From: Cryptomeria japonica
Lineage: Eukaryota; Streptophyta; Pinopsida; Cupressales; Cupressaceae
Length of the DNA: 64,000 nucleotides
Assembly: GCF_030272615.1 (NCBI RefSeq)
Contig: NC_081410.1
Coordinates: 566,699,152-566,763,151, forward strand
Direction: 5' to 3'
Part shown: one piece after another, positions 11,066 to 20,929 of the stretch
Numbering within the stretch: the first letter of the stretch is position 1
Layout: each line of letters begins with the position of its first letter
Translations under genes and position numbers: made by a program
Notes under the pieces: model-generated
What the model saw: the letters and a program-made list of their open reading frames with translations, nothing else
Database searches by the model: none
What the model was told of the DNA's origin: nothing

Positions 11066-12076
11066 ACATAATGGAAGTCTTATTGGACATTTTGGTCTAA
11101 ATAAAACGCTTGAGTTGGTGCAAAGATTTTATTATTGGCCAAAAATGCATAAATATATCAGGAAGTATGTTGACTAGTGTATTGTGTGTCAGAGAGCCAA
11201 GGGTACTAGTTCAAATTCTAGACTATACCAACCTTTACCAATTCCCAAAAGACCGTAGGAGTGCATCAACATGGATTTTATCGTGGGTTTGCCAAAAACC
11301 AAGACTGGCTTGGATAGTATTTTTATCAATGTTGACCGGTTTAGTAAAATGTGTCATTTTGTTCCTTGCAAGACTATGCATGATGCTAGTTACATGGCAC
11401 ATTTATTTTTCAAAGAGGTGGTAAGATTTCATGGGTTGCCTCTCAATATAGTTTTAGATGGGGATGTGAAGTTCATGGGACACTTTTGGAAAACTCTTTG
11501 GACAAGATTAGGAACTAACCTTTCTTTTGGTTCTTCTTATCATCCGTAGACACATGGTCAAATTGAGGTCATTAACTAAGTATTGGGTAATACTCTGAGG
11601 TATCTGACAAAAGAATATGGATAGATGTGGGATGAAGTGCTACCACAGACATAATTTACCTATAATGAAAGTGTCAACAAAACTATAGGTAAGAGTCCTT
11701 TTGAGATTGTTTATGGACTCCACCCATGCAGTGTTTGTGAACTTAGAGATTTAGGGAGCCTAGAAGGAAGAAGTGGACATGGAGAGGATTTCACCTAGTC
11801 TATGAAAGAGGTGCATGAACAAGTGCAAAAAACATTGATCGATGCTATGTAGAGGATTAAGGCTAAAGAAGATGAGGAGAGAAAGGACATTCAATTTGCA
11901 TTTGGAGACATGGTTATGGTACATTTGAACAAGGCAAGATTGCAAAAGGGATTCCCTAGTAAGCTTCAGATGAGGAAAATAGGTCCTTGCAAAATTTTGG
12001 CTAAATATGGCTCAAATGCCTATAAGGTGGACTTACCTGAAAATTTGGCATTGTCCCTTGTGTTTATGTCCAAGAC
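11066..12076 (+). pseudogene. pol: Chromovirus integrase, broken
   Basis: After a one-base shift near 11066 the HHCC zinc-binding domain is seen (HNGSLIGH... C-I-V-C) with two stops. The core follows: [13 protein letters not shown] at 11271, second Asp in [13 protein letters not shown] near 11455, and the Glu region in THGQIEVIN after a stop at 11549. The C-terminal part with KARLQKGFPSKLQ and GSNAYKVDLPE is at 11935-12045. More than ten stops; inserts element cDNA in intact relatives. Confidence 0.9.
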
Positions 12077-12349
12077 TTGATTCAGTTTAAAGGTCCTGTA
12101 GTAGTGACAGATGGACCAAATCCAAAAGTAGAGACTACTCCCAGTGATATTCTAGTACCACCCATTTCTAAACCACAGGTGGAACAGATTTTTGATTCTA
12201 GGGTGAAGAAGCAAATGAGGCATGGTGTGTACATGGAACACTTAATCAAGTGGTGCAAATTACCTAAAGTTAAAGCCACTTGGGTTGTAGAATCTGATTT
12301 CAACAGACTGGGCATTGATGTCTCCTTGCCATACCCAGGGGGGACTTAA
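12077..12349 (+). pseudogene. Chromodomain at integrase C-terminus
   Basis: An open stretch to TAA 12349 contains VEQIFDSRVKKQMRHGVYME, then HLIKWCKLPKVKATWVVESD and a Phe, the chromodomain pattern of plant chromoviruses. In the family this domain directs integration to histone-marked heterochromatin. It follows the integrase after a frameshift. Confidence 0.88.
12335..12348 (+). other. Polypurine tract, chromovirus
   Basis: CCAGGGGGGACTTA lies just after the coding end and 7 bp before the proposed LTR start at 12356. Confidence 0.75.
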
Positions 12350-12355
12350 TTTTTT

Positions 12356-13850
12356 TGTGTGGGGATTATGGTGCAAGAGCACCTAAGGATGAGAAAATAC
12401 CCTTTTCAATTTTGGCAATTTGGGCATAAGGACTGATTCTAGTCTGTTTGGATCTTGGAGTGCATTTTTGTCTTCTTTTTGATAATTCATGTTTCGACAA
12501 GACTTACCCTGATGAAGTTGCTAGTGATTGGAGCAAGTCAAAGTGGAGCCATCAGAAATATGCGGAAGTGTTTTCCACCTACCCCAATAACCAGATGAAG
12601 TCGCTAGTAGATTGGAGCGAGTGGAATGAGTTCGGAGTGGAGCCATCAGGTATCGGCAAGACTAGTTTTTGTGACACCCGATAACCCCATAGGAAGGCAT
12701 AATGTTTGGAGCGCATCATCAACTATTGACATAACATGTTAGGAACTACACCGATAACCCGATAAGGAAGCATTCTATTGGGAGTGCACCATCGGCCATC
12801 AGCAACAACTATTTGATGCTACACTGATAACCCGATGAGGAAGTGCACAATTTATAAACTATCATCAGATATTGGAGTGAGTGTTTTGATGCTACTTCGA
12901 TGACCCGATGGAAAAGAAAGTGATTTGTAAACTGCCATCGGACATCAGAGTGAGTGTTTCGATGCTAACCTGATGACCCAATGATGAAAGGAAAAATAGT
13001 TACAGTCTGAAACTGAATTGTGTTGAGTTGAATCTCATCTATTAGGGATGATTCAAGATATGTGGAGGAGGCTATAAAAGACCAAATGGGCATTCTGTAA
13101 TGGGGTTTTTTTGGATGGGATTATCGGATGTGTTGATTCCACATTAACAAACTTATTCATTGGAAGATCATTTTCTGTTTTCTTTTCTCAAAGTTTAGTT
13201 TCTATTGTAAACATGGCTTAAATCCTTAAGTGATAACGTAGATAGGGTAGATGTTGTTTTTCCGTGTATTGTGAATTCCAAGTTGCATTCATGCCAAGCT
13301 CGGCTTTGTAAATAAATTTGTCTTTTGTTCTCTTGTGCTCTTTTGTTCCATCGTGGAATCCACACTACCATTGGAGGTTGTCAAGAAGGGTCAACCATGT
13401 ATAGTAGAGTTCTATATGTAGTAGACCAAGGAATGGTGTCAGCCATTTCAACATACTGGCCCTAGGCAAGTTTGATGATAGCCCGACTAGGTATCAGTGA
13501 CCAAGAGGAATCACTTGCAGGGTAGACCAGAGTCTAGGCTATTAGCCTCGGACCAGGGGAAGATGGAATCAAAGGGAGTGAAGATCCAAGCATGAGGAGA
13601 GAATGACTTAGGAGAAGTTGTAGGTACAATTAATGGTAGATCAAACCTTGCAAGGTGTCTAGTGAGATGCAGTGGATTAGTGAGTTGGTGGCTTTACGAA
13701 AGTGAATTCACAAAGAGTAGAGTAACAATTCTCAGTAGTGAGGACCTAGAGTGGAATAGGGGAATAGAGAAGAGAGTTCCTGGGTTAGGCTAGGAAAAAG
13801 GCCTTAGAGTGAGTCAAGCCGACTCAAGCAATTTAGGGTCCTCCCTATCA
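12356..13850 (+). repeat. Chromovirus 3' LTR
   Basis: Begins TGTGTGGGGATTATGG, ends CTCCCTATCA. From 12450 it matches the 5' LTR; it contains the same CCGATAACCCGATG repeats and TATA box. About 1495 bp. Confidence 0.9.
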
Positions 13851-15215
13851 CCTCCTATATCCATTCATCTAGAATTTTAGCCTTGTGCTTCAAGTTATTA
13901 TCATTTCCACTTCTTCCTTGGCCATCAATACTAGGTGTGATGTTATTTCTTGTGATATTTTCCTAGGCCAAACAATCCTCTTAATAAAATGGGTCAATTG
14001 ATCAATGTGATTTTCCTTTATTCCTTCAACTTCTTCTAGTCTTTGCAGAGGCTATCATTTATTATTTCTAACCCTTCCATGGTCATTCTAGGGACATAAA
14101 ACCTAGAAGGTAAATTCCCAATTTTATGATGGTAACTTGATAATTTTTTATTATAATGCTTTGCGGGTCTTTATCTATTATTGGTTTTGTAACATGGAAT
14201 TCTTGCTCCCCCTTTGCATTAGGATGAGTGGCAAATTCAACTTGGGCTTTCTTCCTTTCCTTGCTACCCAAGGGGCTCTTAATAAACTATTTAAGTCTAA
14301 GGAAGCCAATTCTACTTTAGCCATGGGTTGCATTTGATGTTGTAGCCAATCTGGTACTTGTTTTAGGTCTATTCTTTCTATTTGTTGCCATTTAGCATCT
14401 CTTTATTTATTACTCATTTACTTATTATGCTTGATCTTTGAACAATTCCTTAGCCTCATTAGCTAACATCTGATCATGGTTGTAGACTTCTTCTACATAT
14501 TTTTTGTCTTTACCATTTCAGATACATACTCTCCTCTTCTAAGAAACTGGCCAGGATCAACTATTCTTGTCACTAACTTTTATATCCCTAAGGTTCTTCC
14601 ATACTGCTTCCCTCTCTATTTCCACCTTCTTTTTAAGGAGGATCTTCCTAGTTTAGCCCATCTTTTCCTCCTTCAGGCAAGATTTGTTTCACCTCCATTT
14701 GACTCTTGCCAAGAGCAATCAATGGTTCCTCTTCCTTATGTTCAAGTAACTCCATAGATTCATTTTGACCATTTTATTTCTATTTTTATTCAATATTAGC
14801 ATTGTTGGTGAAGTTGGTGGCTTTTTTTCTTTTTGATCCTACATTCACTTTAGTATTTGTCTCAATCTCAACATCTCCATACCTTGATGATTCTATTTCA
14901 TCGGTGTCCGTGAAAAATCATTTCTCAACATGTATGATCTCATCCAATGATAGTCTTCACTTCCTTTTTAAATGATGCATTGGCCCTCCCACATATTCAC
15001 ATATTTGTAGGGATTTCTCTTTATCTGGTTGTTATATGTTTCTTCTTTTTCTTGTACTGTATATTTTGAAATTACCTAATTCATTTCTTGATACAATTTG
15101 AGAATGTTTGGGTAATTGTTTCCTTTATTTTAAGGAGAATCATTCCCATTATTTTACTCATCACACTGGTCATAGATGGAATCAACACAAACAAGCTTCC
15201 TATAGGCTATGCTAT
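13851..15215 (+). other. Unassigned interval between chromovirus and element C
   Basis: No feature I can name. It does not continue the copia LTR or the chromovirus. The reverse strand of about 14083-14330 and 14760-14960 reads in short coding-like stretches (for example a 62-residue stretch from 14271 to 14083), consistent with an old, broken reverse-strand ORF, but I match no family. The last five bases, GCTAT, would be the left target duplication of element C. Confidence 0.5.
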
Positions 15216-15234
15216 TGTATACACATAAAATTGG

Positions 15235-15530
15235 CTATGAGAAATTAAATAAATATTTTATATTTATTTAATAATTATTCTTCTATTAAATAGTTAATTT
15301 GAAAAGATTAATTTATTTAATTTATTTTTTGTGTCTTTCTATTAATTAATTTAATTGAAATATTTCATTAATTAATTCATATATCTTATTCCTCTAATTA
15401 ATTAAATATCTAATATTTAATTATTCCTCTAACCAAGTTAATTAAATATCTAATATTTAATTATCTCCTCCAAGTAATTAAATATCCAATATTTAATAGT
15501 TAAATTCTCCTATCCTATAGTCTCAAATAT
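15235..15530 (+). repeat. AT-rich hairpin ladder in C LTR
   Basis: A run of short AT inverted repeats (AAATAAAT...ATTTATTT, TTAATTAA) spaced by 15-25 bp pyrimidine-rich spacers such as TTCTTCTATT. Equivalent ladders lie at the same place in the LTRs of D and E. Confidence 0.75.
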
Positions 15531-15963
15531 TAAATGATTTCTTAAATTATTTAATCTTTCCTTTCCAACTCACCCTCCATCTCCACTTCATCTTCCCTTT
15601 GCCAACTCATCAAACATGTGGCTAAACAAATTAATATTTCTTAAATATTAATTTATCATTTATCTTCAACTTCCAAAATTATTGAATATTGTGTATGTAC
15701 ACATATTTCATAACAATCTTCTATATTCTCTCCAACACCCCTACATTTTAGGAAGGAGTTGAGTCCACTTGTCCTCTCATGCCTAAATTTCCTCCAACCA
15801 TCCCTAGATTCCCTCAGTCAGCAACCCAGTCAAGGTGAGATGAGTGACACTTGTCTTCTCCTTCCCCCTTTCTCTCAACCTTCATCTTTGCTCACAGCCA
15901 TCCAAATCTGCAGATCTGATCATGATCGTTGATCTGAGCTGCATCATCTAATCCTCTCAAGGT

Positions 15964-15971
15964 CTATAAAA
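15964..15971 (+). promoter_or_regulatory. TATA box, C LTR
   Basis: GTCTATAAAATCAAG, about 410 bp before the LTR end. Confidence 0.55.
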
Positions 15972-16381
15972 TCAAGAGCTTCAGTTGAGAGAGAGTTAGT
16001 CTTCAAATTAATCATATGCATTTGTGAGTTTTAATCTTGAAGCAAATAGCATAATCATTTATCATAATCATTTTAGCATAATCATGTAGTATTGTATAAC
16101 ATAGTATCAGTTAACTACAAGTTATCAGTCCATTCTTCACATGTCATCTTAGAAGCCATCAGTGCATTGTCTAAGAGCACACCATCTGCAACCAGGAACA
16201 GTGGAGTTAGGACACAATGAGGCATAAATCATGAAGGTAAAAATAATGTTTTATTTAAATATGTATTTCATGTAGTTTGATTGGTTGAATTTGGATTTCC
16301 AGTATGCATTTCCATTTGTATTTTGTGAAACTAACTTATTGCAGGTAACATTTTGAGGATGAAATTCAAGTCGACACATTT

Positions 16382-16401
16382 TGGCACCCATCGTGGGGCT
16401 C
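16382..16401 (+). other. Primer-binding site, tRNA-Lys
   Basis: TGGCACCCATCGTGGGGCTC matches the complement of the plant tRNA-Lys 3' end (TGGCGCCCACCGTGGGGCTC) at 18 of 20 bases, four bases after the LTR. Confidence 0.85.
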
Positions 16402-16445
16402 ATGGACCTCACATATACCTTTAAAATATTACAAATAGTTAAATT

Positions 16446-16768
16446 AACACATTTGTACTGCAGATTCACACATGTGTGAATTCTGATAGCACTTTTGTTC
16501 TACAGGTTAGCGCGTTTGCCTTCTAGGTTAGTGCATTTGCAGCATAGGCTAGCGCATGAGCATTCTAGGTTAGCATTTTTGTCTTAAAGTCTATGCATTT
16601 GCATTACAAGTTCGCGCATTTGTTTGCTAGGTTAGCACATATGTCAAAGAAATCACACTTTTGTATCCACAGAGCAGCGCTTTTGTAGTCTAGGTTAGTG
16701 CTTTTGATCTGTAGGTTGGCGCTTTTGAGCAAAAAGATAGTGCATATGTTAGATTAGTGCTTCTGTTT
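16446..16768 (+). repeat. Motif array in C leader (AGCGCATTTG type)
   Basis: About 15 degenerate copies of TTAGCGCATTTG or TTAGCGCTTTTG at 18-25 bp intervals, all in the sense direction, between the primer site and leader core. Examples: TTAGCGCGTTTGCC, TTCGCGCATTTG, CAGCGCTTTTG, TTGGCGCTTTTG. A good splice-acceptor-like sequence, TTTTCTTGTAG, follows at about 16786-16796. Confidence 0.8.
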
Positions 16769-17039
16769 ATAAAACTAACAAAATTTTCTTGTAGGTCCGA
16801 ATGTCCAAGAAATCAGAGTTTTCAAATTACTAACATGCATGTGCAGGATGACATTTAAGGCAAATTTTATGGATTTCATCATCTAGTTAATTAAAAGTCT
16901 TCATTTGGGAAGTAATATATCATATCTTGTTCATCTAATCTAATTAAGAGGATGAATTAACAACATGCAACTTGCATTTTTAGTATTTTCTCTAAAATAG
17001 TTGCACATAGATTTTTAAGAGGGCTAAAATAAATACCAT

Positions 17040-17790
17040 ACTTGTTGGAGCAACATCTCTAAATAGGACTTAGCCAACAAATTGCTTTGAAAAGGTTAAA
17101 AAAAGAATGCTTGTATTTCGTGTCTCGAAAGTGGTAGGTATATGCTCTCGCCTTAATTGGGTGATCAAAAAGCCAAACCCACTCTTTTACGCTATCTTTA
17201 CTTTCAAGCAATTAAATCCTTTAGAGGGCCTGCCTTCCCAAGCTACCTTGAGGGGGCCACTAAGAGGGGAACGACCTAAAGTGGAAATGGGTTAATACTG
17301 AGTCCTTCCAATCCACTATAAATAAATCATGTTTGTGACGAAAGTCCCAAACAACATGTGTTGATAAGTTCATACCAACACTATGTTTCCCCATAAACCC
17401 TATGGAGCTTAACCTCTATAGGCTGGGAACCTTTTGTATTTACAGAGCTGAAACTACCACATGTATGGCCACATGATCGGAAGCCTTTACTAAAAGCCAC
17501 CTGTACTAGCTGCCAAAATTCTTCTAGTTGTTGGCACAGGAGGTCGGACCTCTGAAGCAACTCACATACATACGGTTCTTAGTAGAGATATAAAGTTTAC
17601 CATGGGGGCTTTTCATGGAAACTGGTGCTTGGCTGCCCCAAAGAAGTGAGTACTAAGGGTGGAGCTAGTGGGGTCAAGCATCTAAATATCCACTTTGAAT
17701 AGTGTAGCCTCGGGGGAAACCCCACAAGAGATTCAACAACTATTGTCTCAGCCTGCCATAGAGATTGTACTTGCTTGTGCATTTTTTTTA
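17040..17790 (+). other. Conserved noncoding leader core of element C
   Basis: Shares long blocks with the leader of E (19320-19930), including CCTTTAGAGGGCCTGCC, GGAGGTCGGACCTCT and TATCCACTTTGAATAG, and shorter ones with D (25690-26400), including GTTGGAGCAACATCTC. No long ORF accounts for it. A structured RNA (packaging or translation element) is plausible. Confidence 0.75.
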
Positions 17791-17814
17791 TTAGACACTG
17801 TGTCTTCTATGTCT

Positions 17815-17819
17815 ATAAC
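17815..17819 (+). other. Target duplication of element E, left copy (ATAAC)
   Basis: ATAAC abuts the E LTR; the right copy is GTAAC at 61350-61354, four of five bases equal. Confidence 0.7.
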
Positions 17820-18603
17820 TATAGACACCTAAAATTGTCTTGTCTAATTAAATAAATATATTTATTTATTTACTTATTTTATCCTAATTCTTCTATTAAT
17901 TAAATAAATCTTTATTTATTTAATTAATTTATTTATCCTCTTCTAGCCTTATTTCTCATTTAAATAAATACATTTATTTATTTAAATTATCCTTTTCCTA
18001 AATTAAATAAATACTCTTATTTATTTAACTGATCCCATTTTCTCTATTAATCAATTAAATCTTTATTTATTTAATTAATTCATTAACCTTTTCTACCCAT
18101 GGTACATGTCATTCATCTCTTAATTCATACACTACCTACCCTCTCATTATTTTCTTATTTTCTCTACCTACCCTTTAATCATAGCCGACCATTTATCTTT
18201 TACACCTCTCAATCTTATCCCTCCATTTCTTATAGTTTCTTCTATATAAGGAGATGATTCTTTCATTATCAAACTCTCAATTATACACCCGACTACTCCT
18301 AGCATTCAAACTTTCATATGTGATCAAGCCTACTTGCAACCACATTTCCGTTTTTTGTTGAGCTCTTGTGCACACATAAAATCTGAGTGCAAATATATCA
18401 AGCAAGATCAATGGAGATAGGAAGAATGGAGATTCAAACTCTATTGGACATGTGATGGTATAATCTTTGTGATTTCATTTGATTTGCATTGTCTTAGATA
18501 ATCTTCATATGTTATGGTGGATATTTGTTGTTGTTAGGTTAGGGTTTTGTGGTTGAATTCATTTAGTCTTTCAATATTGTTGTATCCATTTTCACTGTAA
18601 ACA
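17820..18603 (+). repeat. Element E 5' LTR
   Basis: Starts TATAGACACCTAAAATTGTC (original TG now TA), ends ACTGTAAACA. Same length as the 3' LTR, with scattered substitutions. TATA box TATATAAG at 18243-18250. Confidence 0.93.
17845..18090 (+). repeat. AT hairpin ladder in E LTR
   Basis: Five successive inverted repeats of the form TTAAATAAAT-n-ATTTATTTAA, each 25-32 bp, separated by spacers such as TTATCCTAATTCTTCTAT. Repeated in the 3' LTR at 60590-60835. Confidence 0.8.
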
Positions 18604-18606
18604 TTT

Positions 18607-18624
18607 TGGCACACCTAGTGGGAC
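18607..18624 (+). other. Primer-binding site of E, tRNA uncertain
   Basis: TGGCACACCTAGTGGGAC follows the LTR by three bases. It resembles the tRNA-Lys complement (about 13 of 20 positions over the longer alignment), too weak to name the tRNA. Confidence 0.6.
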
Positions 18625-18734
18625 ACTTGTTCTTTTTTGCATCTAACATCTTTTGTCCAGATTTTGTGTTTTTGAAGTTGCAGATCTGACATTTCCGACA
18701 ACATTTTGACATTTTCAACTCTGTGCACCTTCGG

Positions 18735-18980
18735 ATCGCGTTTTTGATTTTCTGTCGCATTTGTGACATATGGAATCGCGTCTACACCTTCAACAATTTT
18801 TTTTTTTTTGCAGATTCCAAGAAATACGTATGTGTTCCCTATTCGCATCTGTGAGGCCTCCAGACGCATCTATGTTCAGGAACCACCTCTATGTTCAGGA
18901 ACTACGTCTGTGTCAAATCTAATCACGTTTGCATATTTATATAGCGTTTATGTTACTGATAACCACGTCTGTGTTCAGTT
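18735..18980 (+). repeat. Motif array 1 in E leader (CGCGTCTGTG type)
   Basis: About ten copies of CRCGTCTGTG or CGCATCTATG, sense direction (for example TCGCATCTGTG, GACGCATCTATG, ACTACGTCTGTG, AACCACGTCTGTG). A splice-acceptor-like CTTTGTTGCAG follows at about 19213-19223. Confidence 0.8.
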
Positions 18981-19319
18981 TTTATATTTTGGTTTCTTTG
19001 ATTCGGTTTTTCATCATTTGGATTTCAGATCTGGTTTATATTGAGCTAACATCTTCAGATCTAGCTAACAAAAGTGGTGTAGCTTGTCTTGAAAGCAAAA
19101 TGGTTATGTCAAAGGCTCCTATTTCACAAAGTCTTTTGGATCTAAAATTTACCTAACTTGTGTGCTTGCAGAAAGGGGTGATCATTTGAAACAATCCAAA
19201 CTACTAACAAATCTTTGTTGCAGGACCTTGGCAAGGGTTTTTGATCTTTATTGTATGCCTTGTTTTCATAGATTAGCAAACACTTCAATTGGTCCACTAA
19301 AATTGAACTAGTGTCTTTT

Positions 19320-19930
19320 GTGTCTTGAGTAATAGGCTCTTTTTGTTTTATCTTTAGAGGGCCTATCTCTCCGTGTGGTCATTAAGACTACTAGTGAGGA
19401 GAGAATGACCCAACTGGTAGTGGGGAAAAGCCATCATCTTTTGAACCACTATAAATAACTGTATTCATGGTGAAAACTATGGATAACGTGTGCTGATTAG
19501 TTCATACCGACACTATGTCTCCCCATAAACCCGTTTGATCAAATTTATTTGATCAATTGTAGGGTGTAACTCCTACTGGCTGGGAGCCTTCTATATTTAC
19601 AGAGCTGAAAGTGTTGCATTTATGGCCACATGAGCATATGCCCTTAATAGAAATTTTTTGTTTTAGAAGCCAAAATCCTTCTAGTTGTTGGGGCAGGAGG
19701 TCGGACCTCTAGAGCGGCCCACACACATATGGTTCCTAGTAGAGATACAAAGTTCACCACAAGGAGTTTTCGTGGGGACTGATGCTTGGCTGCCCCGAGA
19801 AGTGAGTGTCGAGGATGGAGCCAGTGGGGTCAAGCATCTAAGTATCCACTTTGAATAGCGTAGCCTCATGTGGGATCAACAACTATTGTCCTGGCCAGCC
19901 ATAAGAATTGTGCTTGTCTTATTTTGAACA
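19320..19930 (+). other. Conserved noncoding leader core of element E
   Basis: Collinear with 17200-17790 of element C over about 550 bp despite the elements differing in LTR and motif, including ACCACTATAAATAA, TTCATACCGACACTATGTC and CTTGGCTGCCCC. The short AGGTCGGACCT palindrome is kept in both. Confidence 0.75.
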
Positions 19931-20164
19931 ATCAAACATTCAAGACCAAACATCAAAACATTGTGTCTTTTGTGTCTTCAAGTGTATGCAAAACAATTTT
20001 ACATCAAACAACACACTTTCTTTTGAGTCATTTTGAGTCTAAACACTTGCAAACATTGAGTCTTCATCAACATTGTGTCCTCTTGTCACGGAAAATAGTC
20101 AAACATTCAGATTTGGTCACAACAAAACAACTTCACAGATTGGAAAAATTGCACAAAATTTTTA

Positions 20165-20440
20165 GAAACCCGTCTGTGTCTGATAGAACCATGTCTATGT
20201 CATCTAACCGCATCTATGAAGTGTAGAAATGTGTATGTGTCCTTTGAGCAACATTGCATTTACAAAATCTCAGAAATGCATCTGTGTCTAATAGAACCAC
20301 ATCTGTGTCATCTAATCGCGTCTGTGAAGGGCAAAAACATGTCTATGTTCTCTTGAGAAACATTGCACTTACAAAAAATATCAGAATCATGTCTGTGTCT
20401 AACAGTATCACATCAGTGTCATTTAAGCACGTCTATGTTC
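20165..20440 (+). repeat. Motif array 2 in E leader (CGCGTCTGTG type)
   Basis: About eleven more copies: CCCGTCTGTGTC, CCGCATCTATG, TCGCGTCTGTG, CATGTCTGTGTC, GCACGTCTATG, at roughly 20-30 bp spacing. It includes two larger direct repeats (AGAAAYGCATCTGTGTCTAA blocks). Separated from array 1 by the leader core. Confidence 0.8.
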
Positions 20441-20929
20441 AAAATTGAAAAACTTTAATAATCCAGCAAACAAGAAAAGTTAGTTTCAGACTTATTGAGC
20501 TTCCTAGGTTATCTCTTCAGGTTTTCATCTAGCATTCAGCCTATTTCTGCATCTCACAAAGTCCATCATTTCTTTACATCTTGTATTACATTCACATTTG
20601 TCTAAACTTGAGTCAAAAGGTCACTTGCTTGTCCTCATCTTTCTTTGTCAACACACTACATACAACAAAATTTTGCTAATTGGTCCCTCATCAAGGTCTA
20701 TCATCTTTGGGTCTCATTTGGTCTTAGTTAGAGTCAAGGTCAACTTACCTCATCAAGAGAAACTATCATCTCTTTGGAAGCCACACCTACTCTACTACAT
20801 ATATACTTGGTCTTACACTTTGGACATTGCAAGTAAACTTCAGATTCAGTTACATTCCATCCAACTCTCGGTCTTCCATATTCTTTCCATTTTCATCTAG
20901 TCTCACACATCTTGGTCAATACCTGGTTC

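Larger units (their letters stand above)
6601..13850 (+). mobile_element. Ty3/gypsy chromovirus, decayed, 5' LTR truncated
   Basis: LTRs at about 6603-8053 and 12356-13850 flank an initiator-Met primer site, gag, aspartic protease, RT, integrase and a C-terminal chromodomain, the order and last domain that define plant chromoviruses. The internal region is short because most of RNase H is deleted. The 5' LTR lacks about 100 bp present at the start of the 3' LTR, so no target duplication can be read. Many in-frame stops show that this copy is inactive. Confidence 0.95.
15216..16378 (+). repeat. Element C 5' LTR
   Basis: Starts TGTATACACATAAAATTGGC, parallel to TGTAGACACCTAAAATTGTC of element E, and ends ACACA right before TTTTGGCACCCATCG. 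About 1163 bp. The start is set by analogy; the 3' LTR is outside the window so it cannot be verified. Confidence 0.75.

Noticed and set aside
13851-13900. Possibility that the copia LTR end resumes after the chromovirus.
   Set aside because: The missing copia segment (TGATTCAATCCCCCCTCTCA and following) is not present there.
16382-16401. Reading the GGCACCCATCGTGGGG string as part of a tRNA gene.
   Set aside because: No tRNA cloverleaf around it; it is the primer-binding complement right after an LTR.
18763-19156. Open frames over the first E leader array.
   Set aside because: They follow the motif repeats and change frame; no homologous protein in C or D.
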